This document shows positions 11,648 through 22,997 of a stretch of DNA of 64,000 nt, one piece after another. The DNA is taken from assembly GCA_021904315.1 (NCBI GenBank), contig CM038914.1, positions 620,001 through 684,000 of the forward strand, written 5' to 3'. The translations under genes and the position numbers were made by a program. How positions within the stretch are numbered: the stretch's first letter is position 1; every line of letters begins with the position of its first letter. The notes under the pieces are model-generated. The model had not been told where the DNA came from. It made no database searches and worked only from the letters and a program-made list of their open reading frames with translations. Source of the stretch: Sphagnum magellanicum (lineage: Eukaryota > Streptophyta > Sphagnopsida > Sphagnales > Sphagnaceae).

Positions 11648-13502
11648 TAAACACGGGGTGTGGCATACTGGGCCCTTTGCCATTTTCATTAAAAAGTATC
11701 TGAAGGCACAAGAAGAATTATGGAACTCAACCATGCAAAAATATAATCTTCAAAAATTCCTCTAAAAGAAACCAAAATCCTCCAAGATATTACAACTCTA
11801 ACTAATCTCAAGTTTCAACACAAGCCAAAATATCATCTTTTAATAATTCTCATATAAGTATAGACCTATTATTTACCTAGGTGAAAATCCCTTCAGCTGC
11901 TATACTCTGGAATGAATCTAAACACAATATCCTTGCCTACCAAGGCAAGGCCAAAAGGACCAGGATAGCTCTGCAGCAATCAGTGAGTGAGCCTGAGTAT
12001 TACTCTTGCAGAATTCCCAGACCAACAAAAACAAAATATCATGTGGGTTCAAATCCAGTTACAAAGATTGACCATTGATCCCATTGCAACGGTGCTCTGT
12101 CCTCAAAAATGGCTTTGAAGGCCAGGTGGTTGTTTCTTTGGTCAAGTCTATGTTCCAGCCATGTCCAAGCTTCTCCACGGCCGAATCCACAAAAGAAATG
12201 TTAATCATCAATTTCTTGTATAATAAGAAAAGAAAAAGATGACCCAATGAATAACTTTTTAAAATTCTCTAATTACATATTCAAATGCAGATTCATATAA
12301 AATATATGGCATTGATTGTTGATCATTTATCAGGATGCTCAATATATCTAATATCAATATGTATTTGAATAAGGTAACACTCCCTAGTTATGTATCCTTG
12401 GGTACTTATTCTGTTTTATATTAATTAGTTTGGGGATGCCTCGCAAGTTGAACTTTTTTTTTTTTTTTTGGCAATGAGCCAACTTGATTGGCCTATTGCA
12501 AAAACATGTAGAAGATTCTATGGAAAGATGGAGTGTCTCCTCCTTTGGCCCACCTATATAGGTGAGAAGGGGAGGACTTTGGGCAAAACATATGGGATTA
12601 AAGCAAGGTGCTATTGGGAACACCTTTAGGGAACACATTGGGAAACTGATGGAAACTTGAATGGAACATGTTGGGGACAAAAGAAAAATGAAAAAAATCC
12701 TCTCCCCCCGCCCCCGCCCCCCAAAACTTAAAAGAAAAAAAATCAAGGCACTTTGTGTGCATGCTGAGCCTTCCCATTGGCTGCATGAAATTTCTATTTC
12801 CAAAAACTGTTGGTCACCATTTTTGGCCTGGGCTAATACCCCCATTAAACTGGGGGTACTTATTTATTCATACTAGAATATAAATATCACATTGATAGGC
12901 AATCCACCCACACCCCATAGGTTTAGGGTCTACTAGTGTCTAGACTTTACCAAATCCAAAATAATTTGCAAGTTATTTTTTATCCCCATCTACAAACATG
13001 AAATCATAAACAATGTAAAAGCGAGGATCGATTAAATGTCACCACCAAATGGGCCAATTATTGTGATCATCAAACCAAAGTCAATCACTTTACCTTATTA
13101 GCACTTTTAAAAAAGCATTTTATCCTGAGCATATTAACAGCTTGAAGCTCAATTTCACACTAATTTAAAGCATGAACTTTATTGTTGGCCTTTCCTGCCT
13201 ACCAAGGCAAGGATATTGTGTTTAGATTCTCTATAGAGTATTGTAGCTTAAGGGATTTTAGCCCCTAGGTAAAGGTCTATTTTTATATGAGGATTTTTGA
13301 AAGATGGTATTTTGGCTAGTGTTGAAACTTGAAACTAGTTTCAGAGTAATAATATCTTGAAGGATTTTGGTTTCTTTCAGAGGATTCTTTGAAGATTATA
13401 CTTTTGCATGGTGAAATATTTGAGTTTCCATAATTCTTCTTTTGCCTTAAGATACCTTTAAAAGTGAATGGCAAGGCCTCACTGTGACACACCCCTTGTT
13501 TA
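11648..13502. mobile_element. Element bounded by ~300-bp inverted repeats
   Basis: The arm at 11,648-11,950 is matched in reverse complement by 13,194-13,502. The outer ends TAAACACGGGGTGTG and its counterpart CACACCCCTTGTTTA pair, and inner matches include ACCTAGGTGAAAATCCCTT and TACCAAGGCAAGG. Both arms stop at a small palindrome (CCTTGCC...GGCAAGG) on the inner side. No transposase is present and I could not find a clear target duplication, so the class (Mutator-like, foldback or other) is open. A reversed copy of repeat X (12,420-12,870) sits in the middle. Confidence 0.55.
12420..12870 (-). repeat. Repeat X, copy in reverse orientation
   Basis: Repeat X is a ~400-450-bp unit. In plus orientation its landmarks are: TAGCCCAGGCCAAAAA; TTTCATGCAGCCAATGGGAAG; a G-rich run; a string of TTCCCAATGTGTTCCC words; CACCTATATAGGTGGGCCAAA; and a GGGCCAATCAA end. 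All are present here reversed. Other copies lie at 14,470-14,850 and in a cluster at 44,100-46,190. It has no coding capacity. Two of the three locations are inside Helitrons, so it may be Helitron internal sequence or a small element that inserts with them. Confidence 0.7.
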
Positions 13503-13954
13503 TTTTAAAGTGTTCTGTACTACGTAATTGATCCACCAGATGGTGGCAGCAACTCGCAACATAGAATAGGATCGAAATCAAAGCAAAGTATTCAGTTACA
13601 GTACTAGACTGTCAACAACAAAAGTGAATGAAGTATTTTTTGTGCTTGCTGGTGGTGAACTGCCCGAGGGACTTCAGGGCAACTTCTGTTTCCCATGCAG
13701 CTAGCTCTTATTTGTAACTGACAAACCCAGATCTTGGGATGTGGATGGGGTTTCAAGCAGACCATGACAAACTTAAACCTTCTAAATTTTTCATTGCCAC
13801 TTACTTGTGCACGACTCTTGAAAAGGCATCAAGTTTTCCATTATAAGTACTAGTGTGAACCCCGTGCATAATGCACAGGTGTGTTACTTCAACAATGTTT
13901 GGTTGATGTTTTTGGTTTTTTAAAAGAACTTTTCTTTTCAAACAACCGTTGGTC

Positions 13955-14330
13955 CCCCCCCCCTCGCCCCGGTCCTTCGCATTTCCCACTCCGGTTCTTT
14001 ACCCCATCAACCCCCCCCCCGCCCGGTCCTTTGCATTTCTCACTTCGGTTCTTTAACTCGTCGAGCCCCCCCGGCCGGTCCTTCACATTTCCCACTCTGG
14101 TTCTTTAACCCGTCGATCCCCCCTGGCCGGTCCTTCACATTTCCCACTCCGGTTCTTTAACCCGTTGACCCCCCATGGCTGGTCCTTCACATTTCCCACT
14201 CCGATTCGTTAACCCGTCGATCCCCCCCGGCCGATCCTTCACATTTCCCACTCCGGTTCTTTAACCCGTCGATCCGCCCCCGTTCGGTCCTTCACATTTC
14301 CCACTGTAGTTCTTTAACCTTTCGGTTCCG
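13955..14330 (+). repeat. Minisatellite, ~56-bp GC-rich unit, about 7 copies
   Basis: The unit is built of CGGTCCTTCACATTTCCCAC, then TCCGGTTCTTTAACCCGTCGA, then a C-run. The same unit occurs twice in the neighbouring Helitron Y (about 15,405-15,520), so the array belongs to this Helitron subfamily. Its C-runs make long open frames on both strands that are not genes. Confidence 0.85.
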
Positions 14331-14469
14331 GTTCTTGAGAACCCAACAGGAACAAAAGAACCGTCGATTCCTTTCATTTCAACAACCTTGCCGAGCTGAT
14401 GGTTTTTGTGGAAGAATTGCCACTTCGTTGGTCGGTTCCATGCCTTGTGGCCATGGAAACTAAATTAAA

Positions 14470-14850
14470 TTGCTATTAAGTGCTCACCCAAGGCTTTGCT
14501 GGGAGCTAGAAGGATTTTTTTTTTCATTTTTTCTCGTTCCCAATGTGTTCCCTTTAAGTTCTCAATGGGTTCCCAATATGTTGCCCAAGTTCCCAATGTA
14601 TTCCCCAACATATTCTCCATAGCATCTCAATTTATATATATAATGCTTTGGCAAATTGTTGTTCTCCTTTCACCCATATGGGTGGGCCAAAGGGGAGGAA
14701 CTCAATACTTCAAAATAGAACCTTCTATCTTGAGGAGCCTCCATAGTTTCATTTTTTTTGTGTGATGGGCCAATCAAATTGATTCATTGTGAAAAAAAAA
14801 ACAACAAAATTGGGAGGCACCTCATCTAATTAATAAAAGAGGTGAATAGC
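14470..14850 (+). repeat. Repeat X, forward copy
   Basis: It carries the TTCCCAATGTGTTCCC words, CACCCATATGGGTGGGCCAAA (a variant of the CACCTATATAGGTG palindrome) and the GGGCCAATCAAATTG end that mark repeat X. It lies inside Helitron Z. Confidence 0.65.
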
Positions 14851-15361
14851 TAGGGTGTTCTTAGGAATGTCATAATGTGATTCATATTAATTACATCATG
14901 GGTGCCCTCACAATTTTTTTATTTATTTTAATGGAGCCATATTGATTGGCCCACCTGCAATTGTTTTGGAACTTTGGGGCATGCCCCCATTAGAAGTACC
15001 TCTTTGGACCCCAGTTGCAAAATAGAAACAAATGTGCACCCTTGGATTATAGTTTATTTATAAAGGAGTTTGAACTTTGGGCAAAGCATATGGGTTAAAC
15101 ACCCAGGTGCTATTGGCTAACTTGCAACATTTCTGCAGCAACAACAACATCATCATCTTAAATTATTATTATTTCATTCCTGGTTTATTTCCTTCCCATT
15201 CTTGGTGGGCAGAAAGTTGCAGTGTCAGACTCAGCAGAGGGATGGTGTGCAGCCGGCAACCTCGGAGCTTCCAGGGTGTCCATCCACATGGACGACCGGA
15301 CGGATGGACAGAGGACAGACAGAGGACGGATGACGGGACGCACGGATTTAAGGGAGGCATT

Positions 15362-15764
15362 CTAGTGTGGGCCCCGTGCATAATGCACAGGTGTGTTATA
15401 TACCCAGTCGAGCCCCCCCGCCAGCCCTTCCCATTTTCCACTTCGGTTCTTTACCCTGTCGACGCCCCCCCCCCCCACCCCGGTCCTTGCCATTTTCCAC
15501 TCCGGTTCTTTACCCCGTCCGGAGTGAGGGGAAGTTACTTTCTTCCTGTCCTTTAACCACTGTCCGTCCGTGAGCGGAGTTAAGGGAGGCTCCCACGTGG
15601 ACGCGGACAGGGAAGTCCCACTGTCGGTGGCCACTGTCCGTCCGTGAGCGGAGTTAAGGGAGGTTCCCACATGGACGCGGACAGGGGAAGTCCCACTGTC
15701 GGTGGCCACTGTCCGTCCGTGAGCGGAGTTAAGGGAGGCTTCAACCTTCCTTTACTATATAGGA
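15362..15764 (-). mobile_element. Helitron Y, 403-bp non-autonomous copy
   Basis: On the minus strand it begins TCCTATATAGTAAAGG just after an A (15,765) and ends CTAG at 15,362-15,365. The terminal palindrome GTGCATTATGCAC (15,376-15,388) is shared with Helitron Z. Inside are three copies of a ~75-bp unit (15,558-15,742; landmarks CACTGTCCGTCCGTGAGCGG and GAAGTCCCACTGTCGG) and two units of the minisatellite. The base after CTAG is A, not T, because the next Helitron begins there without a gap. Confidence 0.68.
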
Positions 15765-16884
15765 TACTAGACTCAATGAATCAACAATGGAGGCAGGTGT
15801 TACAATATGGGCTGCAACCCATTCTAAATCAGTACCTATTTCTTTTTGTGGTGAATTTTTGCAGTGTGGGGACCAAAAAAAAGGTGTCTTACCATTTATA
15901 CAAAGGTTTCTCTTTGGAGAAAAATGGCTTCAAGTAGGCCATATTTCAAGGAAAAAACTGTCTGAATTGACCATATTTAGACTATAGGTTCCACTAGGTC
16001 GGTTGTCAAACTAGGCAGGAATCTTAAATTTGTTCTACTCTCCTCTCTGACATGTAACCAAATTTGGCTAAGTCTTCTTGTGTGCGATCACTACTACACC
16101 ACCTAGCTCTCAAAATTGGGGAAAAAAGAAAAAAGAAAAAACCCTGACTCTAATGTGCTTTGAAAAGTGCTTTTTTGAAAAATGAAGTGTTTTATATCAG
16201 GTTTTTTCATAGCTCACATAATTATAATTATAATTGTAATTATACAATTATACCCCTTGATTCAGGGATTTAGCACATATCACAAACCATATGAGAGATG
16301 TCAGAAATTGGTAGTGTATGCAATTTATACAAGATTATACAGCAAATTTATATTATCTCATAATTGAATAGACTATTTTACACAGTTATGTATGATATCT
16401 CTAACCAATTATGAGAACAAATTGGACAAAAGAATGCATTGTCTTGTAGTAGCATGAATGGGGCTCAATTCAATGCACCTGAAAGTGATGACGTCATTCA
16501 AATAGGAGCCGCCCACCATCGTCCGCCCAAGTATCTTCAAATATGTCATCATAGAGTAAAATTGTTATTGTATCTGTGTCCTTCTTTGCCTTAATTTTGG
16601 GCCTAACTTTTTTTTTCCCCCACGAGTTTTGTCATGTCAAGCAAGCCCTGCCTGCTTCGGCATCCAGATAGGGTTAATAGGGGGCGGGTTCTTGCAACAA
16701 GATCCACATAGGTACCCATGCTCTTACCATGGGTATTAGCCCAAGCCCAAAATAATGACAAACCATAAGATTTCATGGAGCCTATGCACAAAGTCACACT
16801 CTGGACCCACAAAACCCACAACCACCAGTGTTTCGTTTTCAGGATTTTTTTTTTGTAGCCAAAGTGGCAATCATCCATTGATCC

Positions 16885-17620
16885 AAAATATTACCACATA
16901 GAGTATCGCAAATCCATAGACTAAAATGAAAGTCATGGCTATCCAAAATATTACACATAGACTATTGCAAGTTCATAGACCCAAATGAAAGTCCTTGGCA
17001 ACACAAAATATTACCACATAGACTACTACAAGTCCATAAACTCAAATGGAAGTCCCTAACTGTCCAAAACATTACCACAAAGGCTCTTACAAGTCTATAA
17101 ACTCAAATGAAAATCCAACACTAACCACAACATTACCACAGAAGCTTTTGTAAGTCCACAAACTCAAAGTAAAGTCCTTAAATGTCCAAACCCATACCAC
17201 ATAGACTCTTGCAAGTTCACAAGCTCAAATGAAAATCCATGATTGTCCACAACATTACCACATAAGCTCCTATGAATCCACAAACTCAATGTAAAACCCC
17301 TAAATGTCCAAAACAATATCACATAGACTCTTGTAAGTCCACAAACTCAAACAAAAATCCATGATTGTCCAAAACATTACCATAGAAACTCTTGTAAGTC
17401 CACAAACTCAAACAAAAATCCATGACTGTCCAAAACATTACCATAGAAACTCCTGTAAGTCCACAAACTCAAAGTAAAGTCCCTGAATGTCCAAAACAAT
17501 ACCACATCGACTACTACAAAGTCTATAAACTCAAATGCAAGTTCCTGATAGTCTAGAAAATAACCAAAGACTGATTCAAGTCCATAAATTCAAATGCAAG
17601 TCCCAAGTGTCCATAGAAAG
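16885..17620 (+). repeat. Tandem array, ~61-bp unit, about 12 copies
   Basis: The repeated landmarks are CCAAAACATTACCACATAGA, CTCTTGCAAGTCCA and CAAACTCAAATGAAAATCC, spaced about 61 bases apart. Units differ by several substitutions each, so the array is old. No coding frame. Confidence 0.85.
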
Positions 17621-17639
17621 ACAACATAAATTCTAAAGG

Positions 17640-19675
17640 TTGATGATCTGCCCAATTCCAAAAGTTCCATTATGCAGAGATTGAGAGCACAGGGAACGCA
17701 TGAGATTAGACATAATATCCTCAGTAACACTTCTTCCCAATATTTCCCTGCGAGGTTACCAGTGATTCCAGGGATTATGAAATTTAACCATCAGGAATCT
17801 GCAAGCTTCATCATGTGCAAAGTTGTATAGGTGCTTTTCAATTTTTTTATGCAATCCTGAACATTCATGTGCTGAATCGCACAACTACAAACAATTAAAA
17901 GAATTGGTCAATAAAGATAGTTACCGGGCATTCACTGCCTGAGTGATGGCCAAGGCACTGCTGCACTATCCATTCAGAGCAAAGGATGATATATCAAAGC
18001 TAGATTGAGCTTGTATGAAAGTGGGCAATTGTTCAAGGTTGGATTAAAAAATTCATTATTCCATGAAAAACATTATAACATGATCTTTATTTAAAACTTA
18101 AAATGACCAAATAAAATACTCATTCAAAATATTTCAAATCAAAATATGATTCTTCAAGTAAGAATCATAAATTTTTTTGACAATAAGTTGGATCCTCGAA
18201 AGAGAAGATAGGTTGATCTTGTAATTCATAAACGAGTTTATAAAATTAATAGTCTCTTTACAACCATTTAGGATTTGTATCATCTCATTGATGTAATTCT
18301 AAATGTAGGAATTATGTTCATCAATTGAAAGCCCAAAACATACATTTATATTATCAAAATTTCACCAAATCTATGTGAAATTTTTTGATCAATAAACCAT
18401 TTAGAAGCTATTTAAAACCTTTATCCAACAAAAGGGAAAAAAAAAAAAAAAAAAACGAATTTTCCATTGCCCATGCCCATTTGAAATTCCTTAGGATGCA
18501 AATAAATTTAAAGGGTAAACCTTGTCATAACCGATTTCAAGTATGGCCTTACTAACGTTTTAAACTTAATTGAAGTTTTGTTTGGGGTGAAAAAGAAAAT
18601 TTTGGGTTAGCTAATTATGCACATATTTATAATGGTAATAGAAGAAAAATAGATGACCATTTCAATTTAATGCAAATATTTCCTTGAACTATAATGCAAT
18701 ATTTATAGTATATCATTGAATGAAGAAATTTGACAAATAAAATTATTTTTTGTAAATCTAAAATTGATTTCATTAGTTGTCTATAAAATCCACCAATTAT
18801 GATAAATTATGGGATGCAAACCAAATGCAACTAGGTAAGGACATTTTTTTTTGAATTTACAAAATACATAAACAAAAATTTAAGGTTGCATACAATGTTA
18901 GGTGGGTAAAAAATAATATAATTTATTTTAAAATAAGGTTATGTTTATTATTATATCCCAAACATGATTAATATAATATATGAATTAATTCACAATATTA
19001 GAAAAATAGTAGAAAAATATAATCCATGTATTAAACATTTTAGGTATTATTTGTTAATAGCTTGAATCACTTTATAGATTACAAACTTTTAACTCATGAA
19101 CTTTTGTATTTTTTGTCATTTGTTTTCAAAATCTTATATTGTTTGTTTATTATCAATGCATATCGGAAACTTGTTTAATTATTGGTTATTCCCTTGGAAG
19201 ACGTTAACCTTTGTCTTAGGATGATAATATATACTTTGATTCATGTGTCTTTCTTGATATCATTTTTTATTCAAAACTTAGATATGGTTTACTATTTAGT
19301 TTATTGAACAATCAATTGTCAAGCTTAAATATCTTTATGAATTGTTTCATAAGGTTTATGAAATAGTGGTATTGGATCACAAAGGATCATCAACAACATC
19401 AACATGACAATGTGCAAAGTTAAAAAGCATAATAGTAGTTTGTCATGCCCATTATATACAATGGATTAGGAATAATCAATAATTTATATTTTTTTGTGAT
19501 CATGCGAGGTGTTAAACATGTTGTATTGCAAAATCATAAGAATTAATGTCAAATTAGGGTTTTTGTTTTATTTCTATTATTCTCTTTGTATGTCAAGAAT
19601 TAACTAAAGATTCAATCTTGATTTCTTTTTCAATCCAAACTTATTAAAACAAAAAATTTAAATGAATATAGGATA

Positions 19676-19709
<34 letters not shown>

Positions 19710-20290
19710 TACGACTATAATATGTACATATTAAAAAATTAGGTAATAATAGGGTGGGAAAAAAAGCTTCTCTCATCTAATACCCCCAAAAAAAATTTAT
19801 TTGACACAAGAATTCTTAAGAATTCTTATTCTTAAAACTTTAACTCTTAGGGTCCCCTTTAAATAATGCAAGCAACTGGTTTGCTATAACCTTCACATAG
19901 ATTTGTAAAGTACTTCAAGGGGTTTTTCCAATGTGTAGATGGTTCTTAGCTTTTTTGTGAAAACCACTAGTTCTATTTCTTCACAAACTTCCTAAACCCT
20001 ATAACAAAATTTTAGAACTTCCTTGATTCTTGCAAAAATAATTTATTTTTAATTTTGAATAGTTTATTTGAGTATTGATTAGAAAAAATGAAATTTTTTT
20101 GGGGATAGTTTTTAAACGAGTCACAACACAAACCTCCAGGGTCATGATTTGACAATAATAGTCAATAAAAATTACATAGGTTCAATATGATGTTTACTAT
20201 TAAATTACTGAAGTTTGTTCAATCTAACGATTTTGCTATTAAATAAAAAAAACCTAACTAACTTTGTTATGTGGTAACAAATTAGTGTGA
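17640..20290. other. AT-rich intergenic DNA, no gene seen
   Basis: No gene or recognised element. It holds a poly-A run (18,435-18,456) and a (TA)n tract (about 19,687-19,709). Confidence 0.5.
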
Positions 20291-20459
20291 GTCAATTACC
20301 TCACAGCACAGCTATTTGCATGCACCAATTGAGAGTCGGTCACTCACAAAGTGTCAGAACATCACCTTCATCATGAATAACATGATGAGCTGCCATGACT
20401 AAGCGAAGTTTGACCACACATCTATTTGTATGTGCTCTAAGTTTTGCCCCACTGCAGAG

Positions 20460-20821
20460 TATTGTCAAAATGCAGAAAAACTGGGACCAGAGTTAGCAAG
20501 GGGGTAGAGGTGAGATGAGCTCTTTGGCTTTAAGTACATGGTGAGGAGTACGGTCTACAATGGACTGTTCCCTGAACTTGAGCCTGCATGCGAGCTCCTG
20601 GTTACCCTGTGAAAAGATAGGGGGGGAGAGAGCTTGAGTTCTTGCAAACACCCACGCCCCCAGACGACAACAAGTCCTCCAAAAAAAACAATGGTGAAGA
20701 TCCGTCGCGCGCGCGTCAGTCGATGTGAACGTAGAACGGTCACTAAGAACGCCAGTTGATGTAGAACGGTCACTGAGGCACATCATGAATGTCAGCTCTA
20801 GTTGAGCTTGACATCTCAACA
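20460..20821 (-). mobile_element. Ty1/copia 3' LTR (outer end uncertain)
   Basis: On the minus strand the polypurine tract GAGGGGGAG (20,822-20,830) is followed immediately by TGTTGAGATGTCAAG at 20,821, the usual start of a copia 3' LTR. It contains repeated GTGACCGTTCTAC words (20,730-20,775). Because the 5' LTR is missing, I cannot place the outer end; it may lie a few hundred bases lower than given. Confidence 0.6.
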
Positions 20822-21636
20822 CTCCCCCTCAAGCTCAACTCCAACTCCATCACTCCAAGCATGCTGTGGAATTGGCGATGCTTCTCAGCTCCCAAGACCT
20901 TGGTGAAGATGTCAGCAACCTGATCCTCTATGCTAACATAAGTAAGATCAATCTCACCTGCCAAGACCTTCTCCTTGATGAAGTGATAATGAACCTCAAT
21001 GTGTTTCATCCGTGCATGAAACACTAGGTTCCTAGCCATCTGAATACTGCTAAGGTTATCACAATATATGACAACCTGTCTGTCCACATGTAGCGCCAAA
21101 TCTCCAAGTAGCTTGCGGAGCCAAGCTACCTCACATGTTGCCATTGCAGCACCCCTGTATTCTGCCTCTGTGCTCGACAAGGCAACTGTCGGCTGTGTCT
21201 TGCTACTCTAAGTAACAACAGCACTCCCAAAAGAGAACATAAAATCGCTAGTAGATCTCATGTCTGAGATGCTACCAACCCAATCAGCATCTATGTATCC
21301 ATGCACTTGCAATTCCGTGCTAGCTTCATAAAAGAGACCATAATCTGCTGTGGCATTCACATAGCGTAGTGTGTGCCTCACACCATCCAAATGTGAGCTG
21401 GATCTCCAACCCAATTGTGTAGTTTAAGTCCGGCCTGGTGATTGTCATGTAGATAAGACTGCCCACTATCTTCCTGTACATAGTGGCATCCTCTAAAACC
21501 TCACTTGCATCTGCATTCAACTTGCCATTTTGATTCAGTGGTACAAAAATGGGCTTACAACCAACCATACCATATTTGGACAACATGTCCAATGCATATT
21601 GTCGCTGTAATAACCATATACCCTCAGGCGTCCTGA
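20771..21636 (-). pseudogene. Ty1/copia pol, 3' part (end of reverse transcriptase and RNase H)
   Basis: Read on the minus strand, it continues the frame cut by the CACTA insertion: VRTPEGIWLLQRQYALDML, then YRKIVGSLIYMTITRPDL, then RNase H motifs SSTEAEYRG, a VIYCDNLSSIQMA segment and KHIEVHYHFIKEKV. Frames change around 21,420 and 21,200, and stops occur, so it is not functional. The stop lies just before or inside the 3' LTR start. The matching upstream half of the same gene is at 29,281-30,035 on the other side of the inserted element. Confidence 0.9.
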
Positions 21637-22310
21637 CACTAGTAGAAATCTGTGATTTTACAACCAACGAATTTGCGACTAGTTGCGACTATTTGACATT
21701 TACAACTACTATTGGTATACCTACAACTACTGTTTGCATTTGAAGCCGCTTGCAACTATTCTACGACTAACTTACGACTAATAGATTATTTCATCTTTTC
21801 ATTTGGATAGCTTTCATTACAATTTCCATCCAAGTATGTAGTATATACGGTTTCATCCAATGGTTTCCTGATCATGTGGGTAAGGAGTGGCCATGTTTTT
21901 TCTGATTAACTAATGGATTGTTGCCACATGGCATGGTTTCTAGTATTTGGGAAACCAAATAGTGATCTTGAATTTTCTAAATCAAATGGCCAAGAAATGG
22001 CCACGTCCTTGTGTTTGCTAATCGAAATGTGCCACGTGTCTCAATATGAGCATTTTGAGCTGTTGAATTGCCATGTATGACATGGTCCCACTATTAGGGT
22101 TAGGGTTAGGGTTAGGGTCCAACTATTAGGGTTAGGGCTAGGGTCCCACTATTAGGGTTAGGGTTAAGGTCCCACTATTAGGGTTAGGGTCCCACTATTA
22201 GGGTTACGATCCCATTATTAGGGTTAGGGTTAGGGTTAGGGCTAGGGTCCCACTATTAGGGTTAGGGTTAGGGTTTAGGGTTTAGGGTTCATCTGCTTTG
22301 TTCAATGTGC
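21637..22310 (+). repeat. Left long inverted terminal region of the CACTA element
   Basis: About 670 bases here pair, as imperfect reverse complement, with 28,605-29,277. Shared landmarks are the CACTA tip, CGGTTTCATCC(A/G)ATGG, AATTTTCTAAATCAAATGGCCA and ATGAGCATTTTGA, followed by the telomere-like array. Inverted ends this long are unusual for CACTA elements, whose strict inverted tips are normally a few tens of bases. Confidence 0.85.
22095..22290 (+). repeat. Telomere-like TTAGGG array (left)
   Basis: TTAGGG repeats are grouped in blocks separated by GTCCCACTATTA. A few units read TTTAGGG (about 22,270-22,288), the usual plant telomere repeat, and some have changed to GCTAGGG. A reversed array occupies the same relative place near the other end (28,612-28,842). 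Confidence 0.9.
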
Positions 22311-22542
22311 TATGTAGAACTGCACATCCCTTATAATTGTAAACATCTATGTAGAATTGTAAAAGGTGTGACTTAATCCAGTAATCCAGTATCTCTACCC
22401 TGTCAAGAAAAATGGGAGACCAGAGATTTCTACTCACGAAAGTAGCAATGGACCTTGCCCCTGCTGTTCATTTGCTTGTCGTGTTGTCGTTGCTATCATT
22501 GAGTTTTTCTTGCAGGTCCACATTATTGTAGCAGCTACACAT

Positions 22543-22545
<3 letters not shown>

Positions 22546-22576
<31 letters not shown>
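22546..22576. repeat. (TA)n(GA)n microsatellite
   Basis: Alternating TA followed by GA dinucleotides inside the CACTA element. Confidence 0.9.
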
Positions 22577-22939
22577 TGTATACCAATTCCATGAACAGTC
22601 ATGATTTCAATATCTTTGCATTTACAAACACAGAAATGTTAGCACAGCATGCATGCATGTGTGCACACACCAAACAGATTGCACCATAGTTCTGCATGAT
22701 GCTGATGAAGATTACTTTGTAACCTAATTGTTCTGCAGCAGCATCAGGTGGTAATTCCTCTTCTTCTTCTTGTTGAATAGCTTGAAAAAGCTTCACAAAG
22801 ATCAAAATTATGCATTAGGGTTTGGGGTAGGCCGTCGGTAGTCGGTTTGCGATTTTGTCGTTCTTCTTTTGGTGTTGTGCTCTTCTCTTCACTTGGAGGA
22901 AGGGCAGATTCTTTGGTTTAGGGTTTGATGTGTGTGTGT

Positions 22940-22940
<1 letters not shown>

Positions 22941-22990
<50 letters not shown>
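22941..22990 (+). repeat. (GA)n microsatellite upstream of the DTW gene piece
   Basis: About 24 GA units end only a few bases before the ATG at 22,998. Such tracts are common in plant 5' leaders and were probably captured with the gene start. Confidence 0.9.
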
Positions 22991-22992
<2 letters not shown>

Positions 22993-22997
22993 AGATA

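Larger units (their letters stand above)
13850..15361 (-). mobile_element. Helitron Z, 5'-truncated, non-autonomous
   Basis: Read on the minus strand, the 3' end at 13,850-13,853 is CTAG followed by T, as expected for insertion between A and T. Upstream of it lies a perfect 13-base palindrome (GTGCATTATGCAC, 13,864-13,876) separated by about 10 bases. The other end, at 15,361, starts inside a CCTCCCTTAA-type sequence like the interior of Helitron Y and lacks the TC...TATATAGTAAAG terminus. It directly abuts the CTAG end of Helitron Y. It contains the minisatellite at 13,955-14,330 and a repeat X copy. No protein is encoded. Confidence 0.6.

Noticed and set aside
12030-12060. tRNA gene from a GGTTCAAATCC box-B match
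   Set aside because: No box A, acceptor stem or anticodon arm can be formed upstream.
15077-15709. Overlapping long frames on both strands as genes
   Set aside because: They run through C-rich minisatellite and 75-bp repeat units of Helitron Y; the openness comes from base composition.
16885-17620. CRISPR-like array
   Set aside because: The units are head-to-tail without unique spacers, they diverge freely, and this is eukaryotic DNA.
22095-22290. A real or interstitial telomere
   Set aside because: The TTAGGG blocks are broken by a regular spacer, lie well inside a transposon and are mirrored at its other end, so they belong to the element.
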